Of a stretch of 64,000 nucleotides of DNA, positions 1-12,231 are shown piece by piece. How positions within the stretch are numbered: position 1 is the first letter of the stretch; every line of letters starts with the position of its first letter. Below the pieces are notes generated by a model. It was given only the letters and a program-made list of their open reading frames with translations. It was not told where the DNA came from and made no database searches. The stretch comes from Salvia splendens (taxonomy: Eukaryota; Streptophyta; Magnoliopsida; Lamiales; Lamiaceae), in assembly GCF_004379255.2 (NCBI RefSeq), contig NC_056036.1, positions 40,500,076-40,564,075 on the forward strand, in the 5' to 3' direction. Made by a program: the position numbers and the translations under genes.

Positions 1-1374
1 GGCTATTAAAATCTTTAAGTAATTTTGTGTGGTTGTCATATTTCATGCAAGAAATTATGGCTTGAATGAAATTAGTGGGTTTGTTCCCACATGGGAAGTC
101 TGTTAAAAGGGGTACAAATTTTTTAAAAGTGAATTTAAGAGCCCGCAGAGGCAGCGCAGTTGGCAACGGAGGGGCAAATCTTGCTGCAATTTCAGAGCTA
201 AATTTCATAAAATGTTATCTGTATATAAATTCAAGTAGATTTACATCACCAAAAATATTCAGAATTTATTAATAGTAATAAATAGAGAGATAAACCAATA
301 TGACACATGCTATTAAAATCTACCATGAACATTGTTAACATGCTCTTTTTTTTCTTTTTTTTTAATTATACATATTCTTAAACCTGTCCCATTGCATTTT
401 TGCTCATTTGCAAGTTTTCGCACATTTGCACACAATTTAAAAATTGCATAACCTCAATTCGAAGGCAACCTAGACATACTACAAATTTTACATAGGATTC
501 TCGTGACGATAAAAATTAATGAAAAAAAAAAACTTTGATGTGCGCAATAAGGCATGAGTTCTGGTGCACCACGAAAGTGAAGAAATGGAAATTGACATCC
601 ATTTGCAAATTTTATGAAACTAATAATTATGCCAATACTTTCTCCAAAATAAAATTGAATAATTATGATTGCACATTTATGTGTATTACAAGTTTTATGA
701 AACTAAATTAACTAATAATTATGTCAATACTTTCTCCAAAATAAAATCAAATAATTATGACAATACTCAATAGCACTTGACAACTGTCGCACATATATCA
801 TATATGTGTATATTCAGTAGTAGACGGATAAAATGTTAGTATCATGTATTCTTACTTTTTTGCTCATCAAATTTTGCTTCTAACATTTGTTTAAATAAAA
901 ATTACATAAGTTACAAATATTAATTCGCGTCCACTCATATGTTACACACACTAGTTATTACCCCACGAGAAAAATAGTACTAGTACTAAGTAAGCAGAAT
1001 TTAGAATTAAAAAAAACGAACAAAAAAAACGTGTGATATTAATCACAGATGAGATCATTTTATTCCAATTTAGAATAAAAGCAAAAATAGAAAAAAAAAT
1101 TCCATAATTTGGTAACTGAAATCCTGGATTTTAATGTTCAACTAATTCAACCTTATGAATACGAAAAGATTTTTTCCACTAAACGACCACATTTCCACTT
1201 TAGTGTTAAATTAAATACGATACATGCGCTAATAAAAACAAATTAACAAATTATTATTGGTGATAATTATTTAAATCACAAAATTTATTAAATTTTGCTA
1301 TAGTTAAATATAAGTAGTAGCAGTAGTAGTACTAAATTACAAAATCACGAAATTTCAATTATTTAAAAAAAAAA

Positions 1375-1738
1375 TCACCCTTCATCCCCAATTATGTGTC
1401 CCAAATATTCATTTTGGGATGTCCTTTATTAATTATCTTACTTCACTTTTACTAGACCTCACATTCTACTAACTCATTTACTTTATATCTTATTTATCTA
1501 TCTATCCCTGATAATTTGTCACTTATTTTCATTTCTGTCCATCCCTAAAAAATTTTCACATTTCACTTTTACCATTTTTGGTAGTGTACCACTAACTTAT
1601 TCTCACTCACATTTTATTATAAAACTAATATATAAAAATAGGACTCACATGCTACTAACTTCTTCTTCACTTACTATTACATTTCTTAAAACTCGCACCG
1701 AGTCAAATTGTGACAAATTATTACGGACGGAGGGAGTA
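1375..1738. mobile_element. Degraded Stowaway-like MITE
   Basis: The right end reads GGACGGAGGGAGTA, the hallmark terminus of plant Stowaway-type MITEs with TA target. The interior repeats motifs also present in the window's other copies (cacatttta-ttataaaactaatatataaaa). The left terminus has decayed and is only placed approximately. Confidence 0.5.
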
Positions 1739-2298
1739 TAAAACAAATATCTAAAGGTAAGATCCACATTTCATTATTGGGACTATTGTTATGGACATAC
1801 CAAAAAGTAAAATGAGACTATTTTTTTTGGATGAATGGAGTATTAATCATGAAATTTCAATTTTTTCTAATATACAAAACATCATATTTGATGCTCAAAA
1901 CAATTACTATTATTTAATTATAATAGTAAGTTTTTTTTTCTTTTTTATTTTAACTAAATGAAATTATTTTGAGCATCACTATTTTTTTTACATGCTTAGG
2001 CCAATTGAGCAAAAATAGAAATTTTATAATTTAATAATCTGTTTTAAAATTTTATGTGATTGACCAAAGTTTATTATTGAAATAGCTACTATATAACATC
2101 ACTATTTTAATCAGTCTATCAGTAGAATTACCTACATGGACTAGTCGGAGAGCAACGTCTTGAAAATTAATTGAGAAAAAATAAAATTTTGTGGTTTAAT
2201 ATTTTATTTTTAAACTCATAAAAATATAAGAAGAATATATTGGAAAAATGGCGGAAACTCATTCTCCAACTATAAAGAGATGAACAGACTTTTCCATT

Positions 2299-2335
2299 TG
2301 AGAGAAGAGAGAAGAGAGAAGAGAGAAGAGAGAGA
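2299..2335 (+). repeat. GA-rich microsatellite in kinesin 5' leader
   Basis: Repeats of AGAGAAG/AGAGAG lie about 170-205 bp upstream of the kinesin start codon. GA tracts are common in plant core promoters and 5' UTRs; a regulatory role is inference. Confidence 0.6.
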
Positions 2336-2504
2336 CGTAATAGCCATGGCCATTGCTTCACTGTAGTGTTGTAGAATGTGTGTAATGTTCCTGAATTGAC
2401 GTTGGAGCTCTGATCACTCGTTTTCCTAGCTTCTAATATGCGAAGCATAATAAATCATCTGTAATTTCTCGTTGAATTATCTGAGCTTTGTAGGGCGAGT
2501 TTGA

Positions 2505-5500
2505 ATGGCCGCGATTGAAGGCGCATTGCCGTTTTCCGCGGCGTCGGTCGTCGTGGATGTGCTGCAGCAGCACGGCAGCCGATCACGCGGCCTCGATTTT
2601 GATGCTCGCGGCGCCGAAGAAGCCGGTAAATTCTCACGAATTTGCGGGGGATTTTGCTGCGCATTTTGGTTATTCTTATTTCTGGTGCTTCAAATGAACT
2701 CCAAACGCCTCTGAATTTTAATTTTTTTTGTTTTGTTTTGATGTTATGATATGTTTGTAGAAATTTCAGAATGATCACTTGGTTTTTGAGTTAGGATTTT
2801 CTTAATTGTCAATCAAAGCAGTAATTTGGTTCAGAATTTTGCTGCAAATTTATGTTCGGATTTCTAAGAAACTTTTCATTGTGTGAAAGGAGCTGGTACT
2901 TGATTTCTGTGTAAGGAATTTCTGCATTGCTAATCTAAGTAACTAATTCGGTTTAGAAATGAGGATGAATTACACATTTGAAGCTGAAGCATTGAGATTG
3001 ATACTAATTTGATACGAATTTGGATGGAGAATTGAAGAATTCTGCTTCCAAGAGCCATTTATCAGGATTTTGTAATATGATGGCTAGTTTTGGGGAATAA
3101 TAAGTCTGTAAATGCAGCGATAAGAAGATACGAAGCTGCAGCGTGGCTGAGGAAACTGGTTGGAGTAGTGGCGGCAAAAGATCTGCCAGCGGAGCCTTCT
3201 GAGGAAGAATTTAGGCTTGGATTAAGAAGTGGAATAATTCTCTGCAATGCACTCAATAAAGTTCAAGCTGGAGCTGTGCAAAAGGTTCATTAATTGAGTG
3301 ATTTTGTTCATATCATTTTGTGATTTTTATGTTTATGTTTATCGATGCATTTTCAGGTTGTTGAAAGCTCATCCGATGCAGTGCTCGTTCCTGATGGTGC
3401 TGCGTTATCTGCATTTCAGTACTTTGAGAATGTGAGGAACTTTCTTGTTGCGGTGGAAGAGATGGGAATGCCTACTTTTGAGGCTTCTGATTTGGAGCAG
3501 GTACTCATGATATAAATTGATGAGAATTTTTGGATTTTCTACAATTGCTAGTAGTCTTAGAAACAAACAGTGGATTGATAATCATCAATTGTTCGTTAGG
3601 GAGGAAATTCTTCGAGGGTGGTGAATTGTGTTTTGGCTCTTAAGTCCTACAGCGAATGGCATAAGTCGGGAGGAAACGGGGTCTGGAAATTTGGTGGAAA
3701 TGTTAGAGAAAGTACATTGAGAAAGCAATTTGCAGGGAAAAAATATGAGCCTTTCACAGGTTCCATATTAAGGATCACGTCTATAAACGAGAAAGGTCAG
3801 ACTGCCACGTGCAATGAGCAAGATTCTAACAGAACTGTGAGTCGAAGCTCTTGGTACTGAGTTGCACTGTCTAATTTAGCACCTGTAATAGACATTAATG
3901 TTATTTGCATTCTTTTTTTTGGCAGTCTACTGCATCCTTGAGTATGCTTGTTCGAGCGGTTTTATTGGACAAAAAGCCTGAAGAAGTGCCAAATGTATGT
4001 ATGCTGTGTTAGATGTAAATTTACACTGAAACACTTAAAAAATATGCAGTCTTTAAACCATTCTCCGTTGATTAAATTTTGTCTAGAAAATTGAAAATGT
4101 ATACTTGTAATGTGAGATTGTGAATTTATAGCTTTTATTTCTGGACTTTGAGTTGGTACCTAAAGTGGTAGCTTCTGGTTTTTCTCAGCTTGTTGAGTCT
4201 GTATTGTGTAAGGTTGTGGAGCAGTTTGAGAGTCGAATCAGAAGCCAATTTGAACCGGTATAGTTTTCTTTCTTTCATGCTGCCATGCATGCCTTTTCAT
4301 TATTTGTGACACTGATGATACTCCAAAGAACGCTGTAGAATTATGTTTTGATACTCATTTGGCTTATCACTTAATGTTCCATCATTTTACAGAAGATAGC
4401 ATGCTTTAGGGACTCGATTATTTATCAGGGCAACAAATGTTTCGTGAATCCCTCTTCGCCCCGTGGGAAGGTAAATGAGCTGCTGCAGAGTGTTTAATAC
4501 TCATTATTTATTGGTTAAATCTTATAGAACGCTCATCCTTTTCCTCTTTCGTTAAAGAAGGCTGAACAGAAGAATGATATGTCACAGAAGAACAAGATCG
4601 ATGAAGAAGCAGAACGAAGATTTATGAACCAGCACTTGATTGTTGATCAGCAACATCAGGACATTGCGGTAAGAAAAATCATATGAAATCGATGCACTCT
4701 CAATCATTTCTATCAGTTTACTTCTTTTATATTCGTTGAAAAATGCTCATCTTGTGAGTGATCTGGTCCAGGTGCTCAAGCAAACTCTTCTGACTACAAA
4801 AGCAGGCTTGCAGTTCATGCAATTGAAATTTCATGAAGAAGTTGAAAATCTTGGTAAGAATTCGAAAATATTTCAATTCTTGATTTGCTTGTATATATGC
4901 AGACTATCATTTCTTTCTAATATCGGCTTAACCTATGTCTGTTCTCAACAGGCCTCCATATTCGTGGACTAGCTTATGCTGCTTCTAATCATCATAGAGT
5001 TCTTGACGAAAACCGGAAACTTTATAATCAAGTTCAGGACCTAAAGGGTAAAATCTGTTCATTGTATTATACTAGTATGCTGTTTCACTTCATTCAACCT
5101 ACTTCCTTTGCAGTAAATTGATCTATGGTATTTTTATTCAACCAGGAAACATTAGGGTCTATTGCCGTGTGAAGCCATTCTTGCCCGGACAATATGATCA
5201 TTTGAGTACCGTCGATCATATCGAAGAAGGAACCATATGCATAAACACTCTAGCAAAGAATGGGAAAGGGCGCAAATCTTTCAACTTTAACAAAGTATTT
5301 GGACCTTCTGCAACTCAAGGTTAGCCATTACATCAAAACAGTAATTAGTTGATGATTGTAAGAAGAAACTTCTGTAGTTTTTATTTTTATCTCTTTGTAG
5401 AGGAGGTATTTTCGGACACGCAGCCACTAATAAGATCGGTCCTTGATGGTTACAACGTCTGCATATTTGCTTACGGCCAAACTGGTTCAGGAAAGACTTT

Positions 5501-7587
5501 CACCATGGTAGGTTATACCTCATTTCTATTTGAAAATGAAGCATTAATGTTAACGCTGTTTGAATTCAGACCGGACCTAGGGACCTCACGGAGCATAGTC
5601 AGGGAGTGAACTACAGAGCTTTACGTGATCTGTTCATGCTTGCCGACCAAAGAAAGGATAGTTTCTTATACGAAGTCTCTGTTCAAATGCTAGAGATTTA
5701 CAACGAACAAGTCAGAGATCTACTGTCTTCAGATGGTTCAAGCAGAAGATATCCTTTCTCAGTGCTAACCAGAATCATCAGTTTATCGTTGCATTTACAA
5801 TGTTTGGATTCCTTTACTAATAGTGTACATTAGAAATTCGAAACAGTTCCCAGATGGGAGTCAGTGTACCAGATGCAAGCTTGGTTCGTGTCGCCTCAAC
5901 ATCTGACATTATCGATCTAATGAATCTTGGACACAAGAACCGGGCTGTGGGTGCAACAGCACTCAATGAGCGTAGTAGTCGCTCACACAGGTATGCAATC
6001 GGAGCTCAAGTTACGCTCACAATGTTTTGTCTCATCTAACTGTTACTATCCCCTTTTGTTGCAGTTGTTTAACAGTTCATGTCCAAGGAAGAGACTTGAC
6101 TACCGGTAGCTCCCTCCGAGGCTGCATGCATTTAGTCGATCTGGCCGGGAGTGAGAGAGTCGACAAATCAGAAGTAACCGGCGACAGACTCAAAGAGGCT
6201 CAGCACATTAACAGATCTCTTTCTGCATTGGGTGATGTGATCTCCTCCCTTGCCCAAAAGAGCTCACATGTCCCCTACAGGAATAGCAAACTCACTCAAC
6301 TGCTCCAAGACTCACTCGGTAAGGCTAAGAGCTGCGTAAATCACTTGCTTATATCTCTGTTCTCGACATGATTTGATACCATATATCGTCAATCTAAGGA
6401 GGGCAAGCCAAGACATTGATGTTTGTCCACATAAACCCGAAGCCTGATGCCGTAGGAGAGACCATCAGCACACTTAAATTTGCTGAGCGGGTCGCCTCCG
6501 TTGAACTTGGTGCTGCACGAATGAACAAGGACTCTGCAGATGTCAAGGAACTCAAGGAACAGGTCTTTATCGATTCATTTCTAACACATGATCGAAAACA
6601 GTTCAACCTTTAATTCGTACGCTTTCTCATTTTGCTCTTATTTGTTTGTTAGATTGCCGGTTTGAAGGCTGCCTTGCAAGAAAAGACATCTGGCAGTGGC
6701 ATGCGCCTATCTCCTTATCAACATACATCAAACAGTAGAGATGTGAGCCTGACGTCGCCACCAGGGCTCCGGAAACCAATAGAAGACGTGACCAATGTAA
6801 AGGTATTTGAAACAATAGCATATATGCAACACCATTATGCAAACCTCAAAACTGATGTATGATCTTCACCAAATCCACAGGCTCATCACAGACGCTCAGG
6901 GAAAAACAGACAGAGCTTGGATCTAAACGAGCTCCTCGGTAATTCACCTAGCTGGTCATCTGCAAACAGCTCCAGAAAAAGCAATGTAGATGAATATGAT
7001 GATAGAGAGTTCTGCTCTGGTGAGTGGGTGGACAAGCTCATGGTGAACAAGCAAGATCCGTTTTGTGGAGTAGACGATCTCATGACTAGTTGGGATCCGA
7101 GCAACAGCAACGTGTCCGATGCCATTCGTCAGAAATATCCACCTGACAAGCCATTTGGCCTATTCCAAACAAACAACCAGTTTGATGCCGGTGACAATGA
7201 TGACGTGGACGAGCTCGACGCTGGGACCAGCGACTCTTCCGAACGGGATTTGCTCTGGCAGTTAAACCATTCCAGGCGTGTGAGCTTTGCTAGTGGAGGG
7301 AGTCCAAATGTGCAGAAGCCTATTCACAAACACACCAAAAGCCCAGAATTCAGGTAATGTAGCATTAAATAGAAACTTAATGTTACTTGAAACTTAATAG
7401 TCTTATTTTTTGAAGAGTAAACATACTTCCATACATATATTATGGATACAGGAGCATGATTCCTAGATTCGGACCGTCACCACCATCGAGGAAATCTGTG
7501 AATGGAGTTGGAAATGGACAGCCACCATTGCGGGTGGGAAGGCAGGCTACTACTGAAACGAAGCTGAAAACAGGCAGTGGAAAATAG
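2505..7587 (+). CDS. KIN-14: Kinesin-like protein, KIN-14 subfamily with calponin-homology domain
   Basis: Predicted minus-end-directed microtubule motor that may also bind actin. Nineteen exons keep frame: 2505-2625, 3118-3284, 3357-3500, 3600-3836, 3926-3994, 4189-4257, 4393-4470, 4558-4668, 4772-4853, 4952-5047, 5146-5319, 5401-5507, 5570-5748, 5829-5990, 6065-6318, 6399-6562, 6653-6802, 6881-7353, 7452-7587, giving 990 residues. A calponin-homology domain lies at about 42-165 ([11 protein letters not shown] to YSEW). A short linker and helical region follow. The motor is at about 392-735, with P-loop GQTGSGKT, switch [10 protein letters not shown] and switch [11 protein letters not shown]. 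The serine-rich tail is typical of plant CH-KIN-14 proteins, as is the length of about 1,000 residues. The start is the first ATG after the GA-rich leader, followed by the family-like [11 protein letters not shown] stretch. The intron after residue 404 of the motor exons at 5749 is AT-AC; all others are GT-AG. The exact KIN-14 member cannot be settled by eye. Confidence 0.95.
5749..5828 (+). other. U12-type AT-AC intron in the kinesin motor domain
   Basis: This 80-bp intron begins ATATCCTTT, an exact match to the U12 5' splice consensus, and ends TAGTGTAC. A TTCCTTTACT branch-site match (one mismatch from TTCCTTRACT) places the branch A 12 nt before the 3' end, within the usual U12 window. 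No GT-AG choice restores the frame across the conserved segment reading ...DGSSRR/LEIRNSS..., whereas AT-AC does so exactly. Confidence 0.88.
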
Positions 7588-8400
7588 AAGTTTTATCTTT
7601 TTTTTTATTTTACAATGAGATGAGGCAGAGAATGTGTAGTTTCTGATTTTTTTTAATATTGAAAAAAAAATCTGCTCATACACAACACAGGCCAACACAG
7701 CAATAATTCCAGCTGCTTGGATTGAAAGAACTTTTTTTGGGTTTTTGCTTTGGTTGTTATTTGTCTTTCAACAATGATATATGTATGATTAAATTTATTA
7801 AATATTTCATTTTTATCCTACCTGTGAATTCTGTCTCTGTAATTCTTTTGTAAGTAGTGAATATTTCTTCTTAAATTTCTACAATGATACTGCAGAGCTG
7901 ACTAGAAAAAGATTCAGACTTTTATCCAAGGCAGAATTTTGAATAATTTCAGTTTTTCTTTTGTTTCAATATAGAGTGAGAAGAGAACTGTGAATTATTG
8001 ATATATCAAATGTCACTTTAAATTTGCATTGTGAGCCAATTACATAAGGATGAGATTTTTTCCAAAGATAAAAAATGGGAAAAAAAAGAGAAACAGAAAG
8101 TTACTCTCTGCAAGGAATTTCAGATGAATATTTTCCAGAGATAAAAAAAGATAGCATTTGCATATTCAATCAAATCCAAAGAATTTACAAATGTGAATGA
8201 AAAATACCTAACAAAAAAGCAACCCAAAAAAATAAGCATGCACTACCAAAACTTTTCTTACAACACGAATGAAGCAAACAGATGCCTATACACAAACACG
8301 AACACAACCACGACCCGACTCTGGTAAGCCTCCACCCCAGCCTAAAGCTCATCGCTTCCATCAGCGAGCGGATAAATCGAAATCCAACAAAATCACACAA
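7588..8400. other. Convergent 3' region between kinesin and GH28 genes
   Basis: The stop codons of two convergent genes are 813 bp apart. The sequence is T- and A-rich with several AATAAA/TTTATT-like signals and should hold both 3' UTRs. Nothing else was recognised. Confidence 0.6.
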
Positions 8401-11222
8401 TCACAGATATGCAACTCTACTACTAGGATGTTGGAAAACGAAACAATCGAGAAACGAACTCGAAGCCGAGCTTAGAAGCTCAGGACAAGGCATAGGTGAG
8501 ACATCGAAAGACGAGCCTAAGACGTTGAGGCACTTCCACGACGCAGTCGGGTCGGAGTTTAGGTAGAAAGAAACGTTCGACAGACATATCGAGGTAAAGG
8601 GCGATCGATCAATCCCAAAAAACTTCCCAGCCGAAGTGATGTTCGAACCAAGAATGTTCTTGAATCTGATATCACTAACAACCGGCAACGCCTGAGGATC
8701 AAATTTATTGTCTGGATGAGAATTGCAATGACCTGTTGCCTTGATCCCTTGTAGCACGTTGTCCATGAGAGCGTCTGATATAGAGATGTCAGTCATGTAG
8801 CCGCCTCTCCCGACTGCTGTCTTCAGCTCAATGCCTACCTGGGAGTCGTGCACGTGGATATGCTCGACCAAAATGTTAGAAATCCCACCTGACATTTCAC
8901 TGCCAAAAGCGACGCCTGAGCCTGCGAAGGATTGCAGGCGGACATTCCGGATATGAACGTTCGTGGTAGGTTTTCCATATGCCATTCCATACTCGTCCCA
9001 ACCACTTTTCAGCACCACAGCGTCGTGTCCAACACTAATGTTGCTGTTCTCGATGCAAACATGCTCGGAGGAATCTGAAATTCATAAAAATTTCAGATTC
9101 ATCAATTTAACATATTGAGAGAATGATACTATAGGAGATATAAAACACAACTTTGAATCGAGTTTTCATTACATAAAGTGAAAAGCAAGGTTCAGTTTAT
9201 GAATCTTAATCTCGACTGACCTGGAACTATCCCGCTCGTGAATGGAGAATAGGAAGGAGAATAAACGGTTATGTTTTGAACTAGCACATTACTGCATTCA
9301 GAGACAGAGAGTGAAAGCATGCCTTCCAGTTAAAATACTCGGGAAATAACTTGTTTATCGACAAACAAAAGCACAAAATAGTTTGACAAGATTTGCAGGC
9401 GAGGAGCAACCTGCAATAAACTGGGTGTATATTCCAAGAGGGCGCATTTAAGAAGGTTAGGTTCGACACAACAATGCCATTTGAACCAATAAGTTCAACA
9501 ATATGTGGCCGGCTGTAGTTTAAAGAACGAGAATTGAGTTGCTCCCACCATATCGAACCCTGCCCATCAATAGTTCCATTATTGCCTGTAACAAAGCAGA
9601 CGACAAATCACAGGGATGAAGAATCGGAGAAACGAGACAAAGAAACAATAGAAGAAGCAAATGGAATAAATTAAACGGCAAAATCCATACCTGTGATAAC
9701 AACATCAGTGAGATTTTGCCCACTGATCAAGCTTCGGTACCTTTGACCAGGTACTTCAAGGCCTTGTCCATACGAAGGTAAGGGCTCGACCACATCCCAG
9801 TGACTATAGTCCTGCAAAGTCAAGGCACAATGCGTGTAAAACTGAAACTCTAAAGTAGGATACCGTACATATGACTATCAAAAACCCGAAGAATTCAGTA
9901 ATTAGGCTTTAGATTCAAGTTTGTTGCAAACCAAACACTTATGAGGGAGTAATTAACCGATTGTGGTAGCCTCAACTAAAAAGTTGGATCAATATCTTGA
10001 CTATAGTCTCAACAGAAGCTAAGATTCAATCAAGAGATTCACCAAACGTATAAGAACTGCATGTAAGCTAGAGTTGAACATTTCATAAATTCATACTTTC
10101 CCACAGATCAAATTGAACATTTAAAATACGTGCATTTTCTCAGTTGAGAACAAATTGTATAGATTTTGCACATCAAAATATCGACCTGAGAGCCAAGAAT
10201 AACAGCGTCTTTCTCCAGAAAAATCGTAAGATGGCTCGTGAGGTTGATGCATCCGATGAGCCAGTTTCCTTCTGGAACATAGAGTTGGGCACCGCCCTTA
10301 TCCGCAAAGGACTTTAAATAGAAAATAGCATTCTGAAATGCTAGAGTGTTATCAGTGATCCCATCTCCAACTGCACCAAATTCCAAGACGGATACGCTGT
10401 GAGGCCTTGGAACCAGCGGCCAACCCAACTTGCATTCCCCTTCATACTCAGCAGCATTGCTCGATAAAACGAGCAGAAGCAAAATTCCCTATATGTGAAT
10501 AAACAGTTCACTTGAATTGAATAATTACCAATACAACTAAACCATGGACACATAGAAAACAACCTAAGCCATCAAATGCTTCCAATTTGCACAACCTACT
10601 CATATATTCCATCTTTTCTATAGAATTCATCAAATAATACATTTTGAGCTCTGACAAAAATTATTTTTCACTGGCAACAGTTTTCAACATAAATTACAAA
10701 ATGAGCATTTTACATTGAAATTTAAACATATTTAAAAGTAGAAATATAAACTCATATGTGGAATCAAAATAGGAGGAAATGCACTTCAAAATTACAGAAA
10801 AAACACTAATTATTGAGAGAGAGAGAGAGAGAGAAAGAAAGAAAGCAGCTTCTGATCTGTTAAGCGAAACTGTAAAATCTAACTGCCAGAATTCACAGTT
10901 CTAATTAAGAATCTACAGAAGATCGTATCAAATTCTTTCAGCACTATCCACATCAAAGAAAATCTAGCAAGATTTAAGCTTTGAAACAAGAATCTGAAAA
11001 AGAAACCCAAAAGCATTTCAAGAATACACTTTTTTATCAAGCACTAAAGCGGGTAAAGCTTAACACCACCAAATTCACTGACAAGATCGAATTTTTGCTG
11101 TAAATAACACAAGCCAAGAAACTAAAATGCTCGTTGTTGATCTAAGAAATAATTAATTCATACCAGTCCACAAATAGAAAATTTACCCCCAAAAACTGTA
11201 ACGTACTTACTAGCCTCTTCAT
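8401..11222 (-). CDS. Glycoside hydrolase family 28 (polygalacturonase-like), secreted, divergent catalytic motifs
   Basis: Predicted cell-wall protein of 451 residues in six exons: complement of 11211-11222, 10186-10488, 9691-9811, 9411-9585, 9221-9291, 8401-9074. The 12-nt first exon (MKRL) ends at a strong GTAAGT donor and joins a leucine-rich stretch, forming a signal peptide with likely cleavage near residue 18-20. FGAVGDG and the parallel beta-helix signatures follow. The GH28 core motifs are altered. NTD reads FTS (SPFTSGIVPDSS), the GDD motif reads GHD (VGHDAVVLKSGWDEYG), the GHG position reads SGVAFGSE, and RIK reads ELK (IELKTAVGRGGY). These changes are shared, as far as I recall, by a plant GH28 clade with the GHDA and GSEMSGG signatures, so the gene is intact rather than decayed. 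Whether it still hydrolyses pectin is unclear. It is convergent with the kinesin gene. Confidence 0.92.
10815..10845. repeat. GA/GAAA microsatellite in GH28 intron 1
   Basis: A (GA)10 run followed by GAAA repeats sits in the long first intron; a typical length-polymorphic simple repeat. Confidence 0.75.
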
Positions 11223-12230
11223 TTCTCAGTGACAACGCTAAAAAATCTTTACATTAAAGAAGGAATGAAAGAAGCAGGAGATGAATAGAGATTAACGAGA
11301 TATTTATACATGAAAATAAATAAATGTTTATTAAAAAGAAAAAATAGAACTTTCATTAGTATGAGGGTAAAGTGGCATGCGGGTAACAATATTATAACTT
11401 TAATTGCAAAAATTAGGGAAATGTTAAGCAACAGTAATTTCTTTCCCGACACACTTAATCAGTCAATAACGAAAACTTAGTAAAATTTTGTAGTGCATAC
11501 TGTATTTTTTTAGTTGGAAAAGCGAAATAGTGGGATTTGATAGAGAAAATGCTAATGTAATCAAATGTTTAATTCATCTAACAAAGTGTGATTATTGTGT
11601 AAATTTGAAAATATATGACATACTAATTGATGGATTATCAAAAAAATAAATGGGTCCTTCAATTACTTTAATATAGAGTAGCTTTAAATTTGTTAGTTTG
11701 ATAATTTCATTTTGAATATCAACAAATCAGTAAGAGAATTAGTTGTTCGTTGATATATACCTTGATTATTTATAAAGAAAAAAGGTGTCTTCAAAAATTT
11801 CAATTACTTAGTATTTAACATCATTTGGAATGATAACAAATAATAATAATTTACTTGATGGTTTTATAAATTATAACTTTAGGATAACTTGACAATTTGA
11901 GTTCAATTTTAGTTGATATATAACTAACTATAATGGGTTCCTCAAAAAGTTATAAATATTATAAACTTTGTTCGAATTTTAAATTTTCTCACCAAGATTT
12001 GATTTTACAAATAAGATGAAAAAGAATTGCGTGCCTCTCTGTGTTAATATCTTATCGTTCTTCTCCGGCAGTAGTATTAAGAAATTGACACCATCGCCTG
12101 AGAGCTAATGCTTCGGTGGTTCAATCCCGTCATTTGCAACCTTGTACCGAATCGAGAAAGAGGCTCCACAACGAGGTCCTCTACTTTTTACAATTACGAA
12201 AAATGTTTAAGATATAGTACAATATTACTC
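11223..12230. other. Intergenic, GH28 upstream region
   Basis: AT-rich sequence with no supported gene. The 150 bp next to 11222 should contain the GH28 5' leader and promoter. A short GC-richer patch near 12025-12180 includes a tRNA B-box-like GGTTCAATCCC, but no A box or cloverleaf could be found. Confidence 0.5.
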
Positions 12231-12231
12231 T

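Larger units (their letters stand above)
1..2504. other. Intergenic region and kinesin upstream sequence
   Basis: Very AT-rich DNA with many short homopolymers and no convincing coding sequence; the small open frames here lack codon bias or recognisable motifs. It contains one degraded Stowaway-like MITE (listed separately). The last 230 bp should be promoter and 5' leader of the kinesin gene and include a GA-rich tract. Confidence 0.6.

Noticed and set aside
2167..2778. Minus-strand open frames opposite kinesin exon 1 and leader
   Set aside because: They overlap the GA repeat and the antisense of a confirmed exon; no domains.
12100..12160. tRNA-like B box (GGTTCAATCCC)
   Set aside because: No matching A box, anticodon arm or acceptor stem could be paired within 70-90 bases.
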